From Lutjanus erythropterus (Eukaryota > Chordata > Actinopteri > Lutjaniformes > Lutjanidae), in contig CM034610.1 in assembly GCA_020091685.1 (NCBI GenBank), forward strand, positions 13,768,724-13,832,723: 64,000 nucleotides of DNA, in the 5' to 3' direction. The notes below the pieces were generated by a model that worked only from the letters and a program-made list of their open reading frames with translations, did not search any database and had not been told where the DNA came from. Every line of letters starts with the position of its first letter. Position 1 is the stretch's first letter. Of this stretch, positions 49,894 to 61,930 are shown in pieces. Both the position numbers and the translations under genes were made by a program.

Positions 49894-52050
49894 GAGCCGG
49901 GCCTTTGATGGCGTGGCCGGAGCGTGCCTAATGTGACTGCTTGCTGGGGTGGGGTGGGGTGGGGGGTGGCAGCGTTGAGCCTCCTGCCCTCGTACTGTCT
50001 ACCCTGCCGTGGCCCAAGGCTCCCCCTGCAAACTTGAAAGGACCAAAGGAATCCCCCCCTAAACCCCCCGACGCCGCCCCCCACATGTTTTCAGAAGGCA
50101 TGACATCATCCTTTGCACAAAGGGGGCTGGAGCTGGGGTTAATATGGATGTATGTGTGAATGTGTGTGCATAGGGCACAAGCCCATCGGTCACACAGCAT
50201 TTGGCTGAAATTCAAGATTTTTCCTTTATCTTATTTCCTCTTATTTCTAGATCACCATTGGACTCAAACTAGCAGCCTCCTTTTTGCATTTCCAAACATT
50301 TCCTCCTTTTATTCTGAGGCACTGGAATCCTCCAAGTCCCCACAAGCTGGTGTTTTTCTCCTTCCTTTCTTTTTGAGACCCTTTTATGTCAATGACTAAC
50401 ATGGATTTGATCCTAAATGTCTGGGGAAAGAAAATAAATTGCTTTCAGGTTGTTTGCCAGGCGCAGGATACTGAAGCTGCACGCAGAATACCCTCGGCTG
50501 GCCCTTTGCTGCCCCTTCCCTCTCTCATCTTTGTCTGCTCCTTAGATGTTTTTTGTCATCAGCGTTGTTGGCTCTCTTAAGACCAACCCTCTGGCTCCTC
50601 TGCATGCACCCAACTTTCACTGCAGATCCAAGCTGTTGTTTTCCCAGAATTCAAACGCTGGCCGGGTGGGTGAGGGAAGTTTGGAGCACTTTCAAACAAA
50701 TCAGTGTGGTTCATAACTGTGCAGACGATGACAAATGGTTGACACACGGGGAGCATCGGGGGCTGCAGTAAGACTCCACAAGGATGTTGGATGAATTGTT
50801 TTATGTTTGACCTCCAACGGGAGACGTTTTATATCAGATGTTTCCATTTTATGTAGCCCTGGTTTGGTTTGGATAACAGGAGACACCAAACTCACATAGG
50901 CTCCTACTCTAAACCAAGAATTGACTGGAGAGACAGTTCTTTGTAGATGTGTACATAACCGTGCATGCATTTCAGCAATGAACACTTCATTGATCTGTCA
51001 TCAATTATCACCTTGGTTTTCAGGAGCTCTTTCATTATGGCTAAAACGAACAATGACAAAAGCAGCTGGAATAAACACACAAGCAGGGTGGTGCGCCTTC
51101 AAGTGTCTCTTCAGGTTGCTTGTATTCTTACCACCTAATTTGTAGCCACAGGGCGTTTCTCCGTCTCCCGTTACTACAGTGTAATGTGTTTTCCTTTCTG
51201 TTGAATTAGAAATAAAGTGTGTCCATACATCTATTCTTTTTCTGACTAAACTCTTGTTGCTTTGCAGCCATCGTGTTATTGTGATTAATTCACATTGTTT
51301 ATTTCACCTTTTCTGATGCAGTTTGACAGACAGACTACAGACACAATTGGGGGGAAATGTGATGCATGTTGAGTGTCTGATAGCCGCCACTAACATTTTA
51401 ATCCTGTCTCATCTCATCAACTGAAAGAAAATGTACCTTTTGTCACAGTTTTTATTCTTAATCTATTTTTTAGCTCGTGAATGTCTCATCTTTGTTAGGA
51501 AAAAAGGTTCTTAATGGACATATTTATCTCCACCAGGTGTAAGCGTGGTTGTGTGCGTGCATGACCAACAGACTTGGAGCTTGTCCCCAGCTATTCTTGC
51601 ATGCTACTGGACCCATCAGCATTATTTTTTGTGCACATTCATGACTGTATGCTGAAGGACCTCTGTCTTCTATAATTGATTAGTTGGTGATTACAAAGGG
51701 GTCGCATCCAAATATTCCTTTCAGGTTGCCTGAAAGATCTGCACTCTACTGAGTGTACTTTTCTACTCTACAAGTTCATCATAGTTTTTGTTAATGAAAT
51801 TAACACTGAACAGACAAGTGTTTAATCAGACCCCATTTGCTCCCTTCTATTCAGACTGGACTGCTAAATGAGGGCCAAATGACTGAGGGCCTTCTTTTTT
51901 AAAAAAGAAGACATTTTCCTGTCAGTGCCTTAATTAGAAGGTGAGAGTACACACCTTAGTGACAGTGGGGGTTGTGGAGGCCAAAGGCACAGTCAAAGCC
52001 ACCAGCATGGCTAATGTCATGGCCACTGGGTTGTGACTGCCACTCCCAAC
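49390..52050. other. Intergenic, no gene recognised
   Basis: GC-richer at 49.4-50.1 kb with GT tracts, then ordinary AT-rich DNA. All frames are low-complexity or unconserved. Confidence 0.4.
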
Positions 52051-52057
52051 AAACACA

Positions 52058-52119
<62 letters not shown>
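52051..52119. repeat. (CA)n microsatellite
   Basis: About 33 CA units with one TA interruption. Confidence 0.97.
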
Positions 52120-52122
<3 letters not shown>

Positions 52123-52869
52123 TTCAGAAGCAGTCAGATTTTGCATTTTGCTGACACATTAACACATGAAGTGTACATATGCACTCCTCGCACACATTTC
52201 TTGATGACTTTTATCTCCTTCCCCTCTGTCTCTCTCTGTGTCAAACACTCTCTCTGCTCTTACAAGTGTTGCTCAGAGGTGAGGGCTCGTCACCCTCGCC
52301 TGTTTAATGGGCCGTCCGTTTGCCAACTGTTCCTTTGAGGGGGCCGGTGCGTCGGGCGTCGGAGCCGGGATTTGGGAGGGAGGGCCGGTGCCGCTGGATC
52401 AGACAGATGGAGGGGGGTCCGGCTCCATTCATTTAGCTCTATGAGAACAACAGAGCCCCACTTCAAACAACAAGGACGCAACCTGCTGGCCCCATCGTCT
52501 GCGTACGCAGGCATACGCAGACACACACATGCTACAACACATGCACACTTGTGTTCAAACACACACGTGTGCTTTTATTAGAACTTTCTTCACTTGTGTT
52601 TGATTCGATGTGTCTTAAATCTACCTCAAGGACATAAAGTCAACACCCAGAGATAAAATTGTCACTGTTGCTGTTCACACTGCATCTGCAGCTCATCTGC
52701 CACACACATCTGACACACACTTACATGTATGCACACGCACACACACATATGTACCACACACTACACACATATGCACGGGGGGCATAAAAACACAGGCTCC
52801 ATCAGTGCCCACCCCCATTCCTAGCCCTTTTTACCCCGGGACTCCCTCCTCTGCTACCACCCAGCACCC

Positions 52870-53015
52870 CCCCACCCCTCCTGAATTCACTGGCACTTCC
52901 AGAAAGCTCTGAGGCGCCAGCGGAGCGGGGCTCATCTCTTGGGAACAATAAAGCCAGATCTTCATAAAAACTTCAAAAAGGCCTCGCCAAGTGTTTTATA
53001 GGTGCTTTAAAGGTT
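52870..53015. promoter_or_regulatory. Candidate conserved noncoding block
   Basis: Unique-looking DNA with a SOX-like GAACAATAAAG and several HOX/CDX-like words (CTTCATAAAAAC, TTTTATAGG, GGTTTATGGG) within 100 bases. It might be an enhancer of nog2 or ankfn1. Conservation is not shown. Confidence 0.25.
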
Positions 53016-53431
53016 TATGGGCCCTGGGGAGGGAGGGAGAGAGAGAGAGAGAGAAAAATGAGTGATGCAGTAGTGGCAGGCTTCACTTTTCCCACCCACT
53101 GCACGCACACACGCATACAGAAACACACACATGCCAGCATACGCATACATGCAGTACACACCGCTGCTAATCCGCCAGGCTGAAATCGGCTGGTGGTAGG
53201 CAGGGTGGGGCAGAGGGGTGGCGGTGGATGAGAGGGGCTGGAGGAAGGGAGGGAAACAGGTGATCGGTCGGTGCAGAAATGGAATAGAAGAAGAGGAAAG
53301 AGGGATGTCACTGTGGTGTCAGTAGAGAGCTGTCATGTAAAGAGGCATACGAGAGAAGTCTTGACCCTGATTGGTTGAAAAGCGCATGTCATTTACCTTG
53401 AATACATGTCTGCATCCAATGTCACATGAGG

Positions 53432-53700
53432 CGTCTGTCACTCAGGAGGTAGAGCGGGTTGTCCTCTGATCACAGGGTTGGAGGTTCAGTCCCCACCTCG
53501 TCTGTCCACATGTCAAAGTGTCCTTTGGCAGGACCGTGAAGGCCAAATTGTTCCTGATGGTCAGGAACACCCTGCATGATAGCTCGCTGCCACTGGTGTG
53601 TGAGTGGGTGCACGAATGGTGAATGAGTGACAAAAACCTTGCAGCACATGGGCTAAAACTGCATCCATCAGTGAAAGCTGTTCATGCTGGGTAAACTTCA
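53432..53700 (+). mobile_element. tRNA-derived SINE
   Basis: A box A-like CTCAGGAGGTAGAGCGG (53441) is followed 30 bases later by a box B-like GGTTCAGTCC (53483-53492), the internal RNA polymerase III promoter of a tRNA-like head. The body follows (GTCCACATGTCAAAGTGTCC, then GTGTGTGAGTGGGTG), typical of a common teleost SINE. It is diverged and probably inactive. Confidence 0.7.
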
Positions 53701-54104
53701 CTACTTTCCTCTTTAAATCTGTTATTTTTTTCAGCTGTATTGCTGAAATATGTATCAACTATGATAGAAATACACTCGTAAGCATTGGACTTACCACCAC
53801 AGACCCCCCCCAGGATGGTAAGAGCCATGCTAACCCGACTTGGATTTAAGGCTGCTCCTGGCTTGTGTGGAGTGAAACAACGGAAAATCAGTCTGTTGCG
53901 CCACATCTCTCGGTGCCCTTTCCCACCAACATGAAACCGACCCCGTTCCAGTTTAAGAGCCTAACTTTGAACTATTCTGCATTTCCAAAAGTGAACTGTT
54001 TTGGAACATGACAGGTTGGTTCCCTGCTGGAATCAAAAAACTGCAGGTTTTTGTTGGGAGATAAAGTGGGCGTGTCTATTCTGCAGGTTTTTGTGAATTG
54101 TGCA

Positions 54105-54118
54105 GCGCCTTCTGCTGG
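54105..54118 (-). promoter_or_regulatory. CTCF-type motif
   Basis: GCGCCTTCTGCTGG on the plus strand reads CCAGCAGAAGGCGC on the minus strand, a full match to the CTCF core. Confidence 0.5.
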
Positions 54119-56582
54119 TGACACACCTGATTACAATAGTTTCCCTCAAAACTGGAGGGAACGATGGCTGGTTCACCCGAGAGTAGCAGGTTTCAAGGAT
54201 GCTGAGCTTATTTGGTAGAAAAGGGCCCACAGAGACCTGTTCCACAATATTTTGAATGAAGCTGTTGCACTTGATGGACAGAACAGGTCTGATCAGGTGC
54301 AACATGCAAGACACCAGCACAATCGATGATGCTTTGTGTAAAATACAGTCAGGTTGATGGACAATGTTTCCCAGATATCAAACTTTGTGCAAGAAGATGT
54401 TGACCTTATTATCATCCCCATCTTGTTGCTGCCACTTACATTTAACCTGATGCAAATTCAGAAACTGCACTACAGGTAAATATGTGTAATAAAAATAATT
54501 GTGTATATTGTTTTATTTAATTCTGTTTCATATTCTATCCTCTTCTACTCCAGATGTAATTAATTGTCTGTATATACATTATATATTCATATAGCAGAAC
54601 AGCTCATTTTCTTTAACAACCCTATGTTGTGTAGCTAATAAATGACCTTCACACCTTCACAATCCAAAAAGACTTCAGGTTGGGTCAAGGTGAAGAGCAC
54701 AGTGGTGGAGCACTCTGAGATGGAGGAGATTAGGACTGGAGGCCTGCTCACTTTCAAGATGCACTGGTTGCTATTTTGCAGACAGATCGGTTCAGCTGCA
54801 CACAAACTGGAGCTCATATGCAACTAGCAGTTTGGACTCTTCAACTTCCAGTACGGAAGCCTCTGAATCCCACTTCTCTGCCAGGGAAGGTGCTGACGAA
54901 ATCACCAACTGTATCAAATGATCCTCTTGGATTCACAACTTCACTTTGTTGCCGCAGATATTTTGATGAGTCACAAGTCGGTGCAGCTGAGCCGAGCACA
55001 CTCCACTTTGAATCTCTTTTATGAGCATGAATAGCCACTATTCAGGGTGTTTTTGGAATGTTTTCTTTATAGGTATTCAGATATATGCCAGCGGTTATAT
55101 TTAGCTCGGGTCCTCCTGGAGTCAGAAGGTTTAAAATTAGGAGGTGTCAGAATTCCAGTACAATTCTTAAGTTACTGTCAATAAACGGTAAAGGGCTGCT
55201 CTTAAAGGCGTAGTGTGTTGGCAAGGATGCATTATGACATGATTTGTGTGTGATAAGCTGCTTGGGAAAGTGCGTGTGAATTTAGTACAAAAGTGTAAAT
55301 CCTCTACATGGTATACATGCGCATTTACACATCTAAATTCCTGAGTGCATGCCGCTTATGTACACCAATGTGTGTTTTTGCGTGTGTTTGTGTGTCCATC
55401 TGCACATTAGTGTTTGTAGGATCTGTTGACAGGGAAGCATGCAGCATTTTATTTGCTCAAGGGTTGAAAAAACATATGGTGCTAGCAAGGGAGTGCTGTG
55501 ATATGAGCCTGCTGAAAGCAACCTGGCCAGCCAGAATTCAACCCCGGGATCAAGATTCAACTAAACATTTTAGCACACTGTATAATAACAGAGCTGTGCT
55601 ACATAAAGTTATATTAATGCATATGAAAATATGCATATTCAGATTTTTTTTAGATCCATTACTTTTAAGATTTTAAGAAATATTTCTTTGTACCAGTGAC
55701 ATCTACCTCAATCATGAGCACATATGTAAACAGGTATGTATGTAAATGGGCTGTGACATGAATCAAATGGCTATTTTATGTATAAAGTGTTTGTTTTTAA
55801 CACTTTATTCAAAGTTCAGCAGTTTGAGTGGGTGAAATATTTGAAATTTCCAAAAGTGGTACTTGTTAAAACATTTTTATCAGTATTTTATGAATTGCAT
55901 TAATGCTGAAAATGAGGAAAATCAGGTATATATTTAAATCTTAATGTAAATGAACACCAACCTTGGCACCTCACTCACACCTCACTCTTTTCATGGCAAA
56001 ATTAAACTATATCTCAGTATCCTAAAAGTGTTTAAGTTAATGTGTAGTTCTACAAACATGCATATATCATCATTACAGTACTGCATTGAGAATGTAACAC
56101 TGATGTAATGCACTTCACCCTGAAAACGGTGGCAGAGATGTCATTATGTCAAATATTTTCCGAATGCTAAGCCTGAGCTCTATTCAAACGTGTTAAAAAA
56201 TGACGGTAAAAACACTACCTCAGCGTCAGCAATAGTACCATCATTGTTCATCTCTCTGGCGAGCGCACGCTGCAGGCTTCACGTGGCCATGCCCACCACT
56301 TATACCGTGAGATTCTGTCTGCAGCTGCCCACCATTCAGTTTTCATCAGCTGGGTGACAAACTCTGATGAGGTCATTGCAATATAGCATCTGTAGGAACA
56401 AGTGCCCTCTATTTGTCATTGAGTGTGATTCATATCAGATGAACGAGCAGCTTTTTGGAGTGCATCGTACATGTGGATGAAACTCCAAGCTAAAAGAATA
56501 AGCCCCAAAGAAAATCTGATCTGCACACACTTGAAATATAAGCTTGTTATGCTCCTTATGGCTCATGAGATATGCCAAAATA
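54119..56582. other. Intergenic, nothing recognised
   Basis: AT-rich unique-looking sequence. Frames up to 122 codons show no domain. Confidence 0.4.
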
Positions 56583-57155
56583 TACTAACTCCAAATCCAA
56601 AAAAAGTTGGAACGCTGTGTAAAAAGTAAATAAAAACAGAATGCAATGATTTGAAAATCCTTTTTGACCTGTTTTCAATCTATATTCAAATATACAGGCT
56701 TTGGAGCAACATATGATGCCATCCAGACAATGTCTTTTTTTTTTTAGAGACATCCCTGCTTATGTCAGAAGGACAGTGCCAAGACACATATTCTTAGTGT
56801 TACGGTGGCTTCGTAGTAAAAGAGTTCAGGTAGTAGACTGGCTGCCGGCAGTCCAGACCTGTCCCCCATTTTAAGAATGGGAAAGAATTTCACTTTCAAA
56901 ACTTCAACAGTGTGTGTCCTCAGTTATTTACTCATGCTTACTGAGTGTGTTGTGTTGTATTATATTTGAATTTGATGCTTGTCCATCAAATTCAGAATGA
57001 ATGTATATTTACATAAAAAATAAAGTTTATCAGTTTGAACATTAAATTTATTCTCTGTATTCACTTGAATAAATTTAAAAAGGATTTGCAAATCATTACA
57101 GTCTTTTTAACTTACGTTTTACACAGTGCACCAACGTTTCTGGAACTGGGTTGTA
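56583..57155. mobile_element. Tc1/mariner-type element, internally deleted
   Basis: The ends form about 75-bp imperfect inverted repeats. TCCAAAAAAAGTTGGAACGC and CTGTGTAAAAAGTAAATAAA at the left pair with a right end closing in GGAACTGGGTTGTA. Internal pieces (GGCTTCGTAGTAAAAGAG, GTCCAGACCTGTCCCCCAT, GGGAAAGAATTTCACTTTCA) are remnants of a transposase gene from which the middle and the start are missing. TA dinucleotides lie at both borders. Confidence 0.75.
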
Positions 57156-59786
57156 ATATATTTCATGGATACTGGTGGAATTTTCAGCTCTTCAACTAAA
57201 ACAATGCAGTGCAGTAAATGCAGAAAGTCCTATAAGCGGTCTATCTGTCAAACAGGAAGTGTAAAAAGGTCAGTATCACATAAAACTGTTGTTATGGCTA
57301 AGAGGAACTCACATGAAGGTTAGAAACTTCCTACACTCGTGTGCAAAAATCCGTTAAAAGAGAAGAAACCCACATAAACAGCCGAGGCTTTTATTTTGTA
57401 ATATTCATTTATTGTTCAATAAAAATAGATTTTAAAAAAGTGACGTGATGTCTCCTTCATGACTTCGCCTGATGGATCTGCCAACAGCTCCTTGTAAACA
57501 TGGGGCTTTACTTTATTTTTTGACTGGAAGGGAATTTAAACCCCCTTCTTCCCCTTCAGCATAATCTTAAGACAGAATCCTGCTTATAACTTCACTGACC
57601 TCTGATCTCTGTAGTGACGACAGCCCCTTATTCACTTACTTTCACATTTAGGGCAGATACAGTACATTCATCCCCTGGTCTTGGTTGTCTATGTACATGG
57701 TTTCAGTTTCTGGTTGTGTGATTTTTTTTTGCAGTTGTCCCTCGTAAAAACCGCTTTTAACATTGTGAATAAAGAAGACATCTAAGCGCTAACACAAGAG
57801 TTCAAGCCATTAGTAAAACCAATTACAACTCATAACATCAGTTTGTCTTAAGACATCTTTATACAGTAGTTACACGTAAACACATCTTTGAAGGTGTAAG
57901 GAAACTAAACTCTGTAAACACTTTGAGAGACACCACTGTTAAATCCGCCGTGAACCTGGAATGCTACAGTAACGGAGGCCAGGTCCACTCACTTCACCCG
58001 TCAAACTCTCCTCTTTTGGACCTTTCTGGTGCTACATTTGGAGATGCTGCAGGTTGTTATGATGATATGATGCTGCTGAGCCTGGTCAGTGTTTCATAGC
58101 AGGAAACACTATTGATCATATGCTGAAAAATGGTTGATATAAAAAAAATAAATAAAACACAACAGCCCGCAGCTTCTGTGAGTGTGAGATGTCGAGTTTG
58201 ATATAAACAAGGTGCAGACTGTTCTGTTTCAAACGTAATGTTGTGAGGTTTCACAGACTGTTACTGTGAACGGAGAAACCAAAACTTGGCACAAGCTCCC
58301 AAAAATTAGCTAAAAAGGATGCTTTAAATTGTTAAGAGGTCCATGCAAACTCACTGCATCGTTCAACTCTCAAAAACCTCTTTTTTCTTTATATTTCATC
58401 ATACTGTATTTAATTGTCTGCTATTTTCTTTCCTTGGTGCAGTCCTGAAATGTTTCAGTCCTGATTCAACCATGTAAAGCCCTTTTAAGTTTGTTTTGAA
58501 AAGTGCTGTGTAGATAGTAGAACTTTCTTCTTCTTCTTCTTCTTACTATGTTTTGTTAATTGGGTTATTTTAGACCCACAATTCAGGTCAAAACTAGCTA
58601 TGAGCTATGTCACTGTTATCTAATAGACCATCGGATGATGTTGTTTTTAAAAATGTTACAACTGACACAAAAAAATCTCCTCCTGCTTCTTTTTAACTGT
58701 CAAACATACTAATCACTGTAACTTTGCTTGTTCAAATGTAAACGCAGACTCGATTAATCTGATTTCAAGAAGAATCTGACCTGGTGTCAGTCTTTAAGAA
58801 TAAATATGCAGAAGTAATCGATCTTCTTGAGGATGGTCTTGTTAATTTATGTAGGTCACAAAGAGGCAGCAGTATTAAATTGAGACTGTTCAATGACCAG
58901 TTAAAAACTCCTTATAGTGGCTTTATGTTTGTGTGAAATGTTCAAAATTAAAAGACGTCACAGTCCTTTCCAGTGCAACTGAAGACTGTGTGAAACGTGA
59001 AAAATGCTCAGCACCATTTCCCAAAGTGATGTCTTCAAATGGCTTCTTTTGTCCAACCAACAGTCTGAAAACCCATATTTACTATCATAAAAGACAAATA
59101 CAAGCAGGAAATCCTGACATTTAAGAAGCTGGAACCAGCAGATGTTTGAAATGTTTTCTTTAAAACTGCACTGAAGCTCACACTGGTCTGCATCTGGATG
59201 TGTGAATGTTCTGAAAGTAAGAAATTGTTACAAAGTAGACATAATGTTATATTTTGGAGGGAAGTTGGCAACAAGTCTGCAGATTGTTTCTGTCATAATC
59301 ACTAACTGGGTTTTCACTGTTTTCTGTCTCTGCAGTACAGGCAGACAAATAAGCACGGTGACAGAAAACTAGCCTACAGCTGCTTTCACTATTCTCCACT
59401 GGTCAGGAGTTTCTAAAATATATTTCTAACCATCTTACAGTTAAGGCCTTTCATTTATTTTGCATCAGTTTAGACGACAGTCTAAAATATATGTTTTTTT
59501 TTACTTTGCTAACAAACACTGGGCCTCTTAACAACTTGAGTCATCCCCTTCACACCAGAATCCCTTTGGGAGAGCGTGCTCTAGACTGACGGGCACCGTT
59601 TTCTGATGCATCTGGGATTACCACTGAACCAAACACAAGAAAACACTCAACTGGTTAACTTTTAGTACAGCATGACTATAGTACTTCAGATGTACTTAAC
59701 ATGCTTTTCCCCCATCTATTAGAAAAACAAAGAGTCAAGTATTGCTTGTTTTTGTCTCTGTTGTGTGAAAATCCAAATTAGCTGGT
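57156..59786. other. Intergenic downstream of ankfn1, no gene recognised
   Basis: AT-rich. Contains a CTT tract at 58528-58543, and at about 58970-59150 a degenerate copy of the hAT-like MITE family of 37.3 kb (TCCCAAAGTGATGTCTTCAA, then TTTAAGAAGCTGGAACCAGC). Confidence 0.45.
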
Positions 59787-60638
59787 TTTATTTGTGTCAC
59801 TTCACAAAATGAGATGATCGTATCTGTTAGCTACACTATGACTGAGTCTACTGTACAGAGAATTTGTTGCTGCAAAAAGGGAGAAAAAGAGCACCAGAGA
59901 GCCGGTGCCAGGTTCTAAAAGATGCAGCCTCCACCCTCCTCCTCCTCCTCCTCCTCCTCCTCCTCCTCTCTCTGCTTCGCTACCAGACAGTAAAGTGGCC
60001 AAGAGCAGCTGAGTGACAGGCTGACGGGCCAAATCGTCGGGCCGATTGCGTCCCCAAGCGGAGACGCCAGCCCCCCTCTGTACTTCTCCCTTCCTTCCTG
60101 GCCTCTGGGCCGGGTCCAGAGCCCACATCCTGGGAACATGGGGCCGGGCGGCTGCAGCCGACAGCTCTTTGGGAGTGACACAATGAGAGAGTTCATAGGA
60201 AAAGCCGTGTCCGCGTGTGGCTGGGAGGAGATGATGCTGCCCATGTTGTTTTGGCAATGTGCGCGGCCCGATGTGCCGGCATCAATCATGCCAGAAGTCA
60301 AAGTGACGCTCCATTAATCTTGCTCAGCATCACAATCTTTTTCCCAATGATTTCTGACAGCACAAAAAACTCTTTTCTCTTTGTTCCGTTTTGTTATTGT
60401 TCATTTGGTGTCCATATGAGGGTCTCTGATGTTCAGAAAAAAGGTTCTGCGCACAGGAGAACACATTTCATGGAAACAGAAGCCTTTCAGATAACAAGAA
60501 CACAGCAGAAAATATGACGACATGTTATAGCTGCAGTGGTGGACGGGAACACCACAATGAGACAGAAAAGACGTCCAATTCAAGAGCCTGTTTGTACAAA
60601 TGTAAGAGTTACTGTCTCATTCTCTCTCCTGGAAGTTA
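59787..60638 (-). other. Probable ankfn1 3' untranslated region ending at a poly(A) signal
   Basis: No convincing AATAAA was seen on the minus strand between the ankfn1 stop codon and 59792-59787, where AATAAA occurs. The interval is GC-richer than the flanks and includes a (GAG)n tract opposite 59937-59969. Long frames on either strand here are low-complexity or unconserved. The 3' end is inferred. Confidence 0.45.
59937..59969. repeat. (CTC)n microsatellite in the probable ankfn1 3' UTR
   Basis: About 11 CTC units, read as GAG in the transcript direction. It creates artefactual poly-Glu/poly-Gly frames. Confidence 0.9.
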
Positions 60639-60953
60639 TCACACTGTGGTGGCTCGGCTGTGTTTGAGCGCTAGTGGCGAATACTCTTTAATGCGAACGC
60701 ACAGTTTGCCCCTCAGCCAGGGGTTCTGCAGCTCCAAGGGACAGAAATCATCCTGAAGCCACTTTTCTCTGTTGTCCACAACCAGCACCAGGCCAAAGTG
60801 CTTCAACTGTTCAGGACTGTAGTACACACACTGCTCCTGTTCACCTCCGCCTCCGCTGCTGCTGACTCCGAACATGCGCCGAGAAACGATGTTCATCTCT
60901 TGCACCACCAGCTGGACCATCTCCCGCGCTGACGTACATGGAGTTACACAAAG
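60639..60953 (-). CDS. ankfn1: ankfn1 terminal coding exon (Ras-association domain and C-terminus)
   Basis: The exon has 104 codons plus a TGA stop and joins the preceding exon in phase 0. The acceptor is TGTTTCAG just above 60953, and the first codon is CTT. The spliced junction reads ETSVK-LCVTPCTSAREMV, a natural start of a Ras-association/ubiquitin-like fold. It continues through EMNIVSRRMFG, a short Ser/Gly-rich loop, VYYSPEQLKHFGLVLVVD, and KLCVRIKEYSPLAL. The protein ends in ATTV, which fits a class I PDZ ligand (T-x-V). The frame is open upstream into the intron, but the acceptor and the family pattern support 60953 as the exon start. It is the neighbour of nog2 on the same strand, with the stop codon about 25 kb upstream of the noggin start. 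Confidence 0.87.
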   Translation of the reverse strand, partial: LCVTPCTSAREMVQLVVQEMNIVSRRMFGVSSSGGGGEQEQCVYYSPEQLKHFGLVLVVDNREKWLQDDFCPLELQNPWLRGKLCVRIKEYSPLALKHSRATTV

Positions 60954-61930
60954 CTGAAACACAGGAGGAGATATCATATCACAAACACATCAACAGTTTA
61001 ACGGTGAATTGCTTCATCAGGGAATACAATACCAAGATGGTTTTCTTGCTGGGATTGGTACCCCGGGACTGAGCCTACTTTAACAACAAGTACCCAGAAG
61101 AAAATTTTGTTTCTCACAATCATCTTTTCTTTGTCCTATGAAAAAAAAAATGAAATTCTTATTCTGAGCTCACTTAAGTCTGTTTCTGTTTCTCCTAAGG
61201 AGCAAAAGAAAAGAAAAACAGGGGATCTTTTGCTGAGTTCATATGAGTCTCAGAGATATCTTGACCGCAGGAAAACCGCAGGGGGAACTTTAATTTGAAC
61301 ACTGAGAAAAATGTAAGAACTTCAGTTGGGCTCATATTAGCCTTGGATTGACATGAGAATGAGAAAATGGTCAGAGGTCTTAAACTGAGCTCATTTATGT
61401 CTAGGAGACAGAGGCTTGGGGCTCTGGGTAGCCAACCGCTATCTGTCCATCGGGCAACTCTGTGAGCTAAATCACCTTGGTACTGCACTCTGTCGTCAAA
61501 CTGCCCTTATAACATTTAATGACATCTTTATGACAAGTCCAAATGGTGCCCCTCAAGTTGAGGTCCAGGAAATTATTCATAGACTGTTACAAAAGCGTTT
61601 GACAGTGTAATAGAACTTAATGACATCTTCATGACAAGTCCAAAATGTGCCACTTTACTTGAGGTCATGGAAAAATATTCATGACAATGTTCTCATGATG
61701 GCCAGTGTGAAATGCAACCACATATGACAATTTAATGTCATCTTAAAACATGAAGCTTCACAGTTTCTGTAAGTTTGATAACGATAAACTGTCATAACAA
61801 AGAAGAAGAAACAAAATTACATAATTTGCTGAATGACACTTAATGACAACAGTCATAATCATTCATAATGACTCCTTCATGTTCATGACAGGTGTCATCA
61901 CAAATTAAGTGTTACTGAACACATCTGTAC
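60954..61930 (-). other. ankfn1 last intron with repeat-derived sequence
   Basis: A 977-bp GT-AG intron. It contains a duplicated segment: a unit beginning TAATGACATC near 61518 and a similar unit near 61619, about 100 bp apart. A further copy-like stretch (about 61833-61910, rich in ATGACA/TGTCAT) runs almost up to the splice donor. These look like pieces of one dispersed teleost repeat. Confidence 0.7.

Noticed and set aside
59802-60301. Frames of 151 and 128 codons with Gly or Glu runs on the minus strand
   Set aside because: The runs translate the (CTC)n microsatellite. The region fits the ankfn1 3' UTR better than a separate gene.
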